From an uncultured Acetobacteraceae bacterium (GTDB lineage: Bacteria; Pseudomonadota; Alphaproteobacteria; Acetobacterales; Acetobacteraceae): 64,000 nucleotides of DNA. This document shows, piece after piece, positions 62,851 through 64,000 of the stretch; the stretch's first letter is position 1; each line of letters starts with the position of its first letter. The translations under genes and the position numbers were made by a program. Where the stretch lies: positions 1 to 64,000 of the forward strand of contig CALTUD010000012.1 in assembly GCA_943912335.1 (NCBI GenBank), given 5' to 3'. The notes under the pieces are model-generated. The model was not told the origin of the DNA, ran no database searches, and saw only the letters and a list, made by a program, of their open reading frames with translations.

Positions 62851-63329
62851 GCGGGCTCCATGGCGTGGGCGGCGAGTTGGGCCTGGTTCAATTGGTCCGT
62901 GGCATCGTCAATGGCGGGAACACGGCTCACCCTCCAGAAGGAGTGCCAGTTGTCGGAAAACACGTGTCGCGCCGGCGGCCGTGCCCAGTAGGCCGGCTTG
63001 GTCATGCTCAGTGCGAAATAGCTGTCCGCATCGCCGGTGCGGTTCGGCAGAGTGCCGGCGAGCGCCGCGTCGGCGACGGCAAGCGCCAGATCCCAACTGG
63101 CCTGATCGCGCATGGAAGCGGAAAGAATCGCACTCCTGTTGCAGTCCCCCCAGCAGGAGAACTGCCGCGGCGCGAGACACACGGCCAGCGGGGTGCGTTC
63201 CCAGCCGTCCCGCCAGCGCCGCATCACCACGGACAGGACGTTCTCCATCCCCGTCCGGCCGCCTCCACGGCATTCCCCATAGGCGGTGCCGGCCAGCACC
63301 AGACGGGGCGAAGTCATGTCGAAACTCAT
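62847..63329 (-). CDS. SleB/CwlJ-type cell-wall hydrolase without signal peptide
   Basis: This is a 160-residue peptidoglycan hydrolase of the Hydrolase_2 family. RLVLAGTAYGECRGGGRTGM carries the catalytic Glu, followed by APRQFSCWGD, then TGDADSYFALSMTKPAYWA and HSFWRV, matching the family pattern. The absence of a signal peptide fits a phage-type endolysin released through a holin. GGAGGG lies eight bases before the ATG. A terminator hairpin lies only 20 bases upstream of the start, which leaves room for control by attenuation. Confidence 0.8.
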   Translation of the reverse strand: MSFDMTSPRLVLAGTAYGECRGGGRTGMENVLSVVMRRWRDGWERTPLAVCLAPRQFSCWGDCNRSAILSASMRDQASWDLALAVADAALAGTLPNRTGDADSYFALSMTKPAYWARPPARHVFSDNWHSFWRVSRVPAIDDATDQLNQAQLAAHAMEPA

Positions 63330-63349
63330 CCGCGAACCCTCCGAACACG

Positions 63350-63380
63350 AAAAAGGCCGCCCCGGATGGAGCGGCCTTTT
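63350..63380 (-). terminator. Bidirectional terminator or attenuator upstream of the hydrolase gene
   Basis: AAAAGGCCGC (63351-63360) pairs with GCGGCCTTTT (63371-63380) across a 10-base loop. On the minus strand the stem is followed by five T (63354-63350), then 20 bases to the hydrolase ATG. It would end autotransporter transcripts, but also lies in the leader of any transcript that starts upstream of it. Confidence 0.7.
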
Positions 63381-63516
63381 GCGGCAGACGATACGGTGTC
63401 GGAACGTACGGCCCTTTCAGACCGGCCGTTCGCCGTATGGTGACACTATGCCTGTCCCCACCGGGTCCGGCGACGTGTTTGCGACGACGCCGTCCCGATC
63501 TCGAACGGAAGCGATC

Positions 63517-64000
63517 TCAGAACCGGAGATGCGCCCGCAACAGGACGTCGCGCTGAACCACGTCGCGACGTCCGAACGAACTCTGGAACCCCAGATCGAC
63601 TCCGTCCCCCTGGGCGGAAGACAGCGACACCCCGCCCCCGGCCAGGCCGAAGGTACCCCCATAGCCGGGCAGGGTCGTGCGGATCGGCAGTCCAGCGGAG
63701 ACGAAGCCGGTATCGAGCGTGCGGCCGCCATCCAGGAATTCACGCGCAGCGGCGATGTTCGCATAGGGCGTTAGGATCCCCAGCGGAACATGGAACCGCG
63801 CATCCGCCTCCAGACCTGCGCGCCCCAGCACGCTGTCGAGGTTCTGATGCCCGACATGCTGGACCAGAACCGGTTCGCCGGTCTCCGTATATCCGTCCAA
63901 AGACGCATGGGTGTAGGCGATCCGCGCCACAGGACCGAACCGGAATCGACCGGATCGGAGGCGATAGCCGAACGCTCCCGCCACCGTGCCCGCCTCGCCA
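63517..64000 (-). CDS. Autotransporter beta-domain protein (5' part outside window)
   Basis: These are the last 160 or so residues of a reading frame that continues past base 64000. The sequence has alternating aromatic beta-strands (RFGPVARIAYTHASLDGYTE, LEADARFHVPLGILTPYANI, FGLAGGGVSLSSAQGDG) and ends in LRF, the terminal phenylalanine used for outer-membrane assembly. This is the C-terminal barrel of a type V autotransporter. The passenger domain is not visible, so its activity is unknown. Confidence 0.8.
   Translation of the reverse strand, partial: GEAGTVAGAFGYRLRSGRFRFGPVARIAYTHASLDGYTETGEPVLVQHVGHQNLDSVLGRAGLEADARFHVPLGILTPYANIAAAREFLDGGRTLDTGFVSAGLPIRTTLPGYGGTFGLAGGGVSLSSAQGDGVDLGFQSSFGRRDVVQRDVLLRAHLRF

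Noticed and set aside
60652..64000. Intact prophage at the right end
   Set aside because: Only lysis-type genes are visible; there is no integrase, capsid, portal or tail gene, and base composition does not change.

Overview
The window is a GC-rich (about two thirds G+C) alphaproteobacterial chromosome segment. It is packed with genes that often overlap by ATGA, GTGA or TGATG. A PhyR/NepR/EcfG general stress response, a TrcR-type DUF1013 regulator, an NAD-type isocitrate dehydrogenase, a short HscC cluster, CydDC, and intergenic repeats of a kind I associate with acetic acid bacteria together point to the family Acetobacteraceae. The genus cannot be fixed from the sequence alone. I see no rRNA or tRNA gene, no CRISPR array and no insertion sequence.

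Layout. 1-7213: cydC (cut by the window edge), cydD, an HWE/HisKA_2-type sensor kinase, nepR and two EcfG-like sigma factor genes on the minus strand, facing phyR on the plus strand. This is a complete general-stress-response locus with cydDC attached. 7432-19688: a plus-strand alpha-glucan/trehalose cluster, glgE - treS/maltokinase fusion - glgB - malQ - otsA. It probably starts from a GGAAC-N17-CGTT (EcfG-type) promoter next to phyR, so stress signalling and trehalose/glucan turnover look wired together. 19798-25669: an ABC-F ATPase, pterin carbinolamine dehydratase, a PepSY membrane protein behind a Fur-like box, a DUF2945 protein and a periplasmic S46 peptidase. 25684-28353: two copies of a roughly 115-bp two-hairpin repeat that bracket a LysE exporter and a cyclic-nucleotide-gated MscS-like channel. 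28412-38739: a methyltransferase-like gene, an oxidoreductase, succinate-semialdehyde dehydrogenase, secDF, two small exported or hypothetical proteins, mscL, pyridoxal kinase, a Spy-like protein, rpmE, and hsp20 behind a ROSE-like RNA thermometer.

38802-48173: an overlapping HscC / J-like / DUF1266 chaperone operon, the DUF1013 regulator, two tiny DUF465 genes, purEK, a third repeat copy, and two radC paralogues (one with a destroyed metal site) around a HAD phosphatase gene. 48277-55739: uvrD-prmA-GNAT acetyltransferase-pepP-icd-DUF3253, largely overlapping and co-directional, followed by small membrane proteins. 55802-58819: an EamA exporter and an alpha/beta hydrolase divergent from a LysR gene. 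58957-64000: an S10 carboxypeptidase, then a compact five-gene minus-strand cassette (cell-wall hydrolase without signal peptide, holin-like protein, Tat/lipoprotein, papain-like protein, lipoprotein) that resembles a domesticated phage lysis module, and the 3' end of an autotransporter gene.

The strongest leads for unusual biology are the stress-promoter link to the glucan operon, the GlgE enzyme with a decayed N-terminal GH13 domain, the fixed-length two-hairpin repeat family, the HscC/J-like/DUF1266 module, the dead/alive RadC pair, and the lysis-like cassette sitting 20 nt behind a terminator hairpin.
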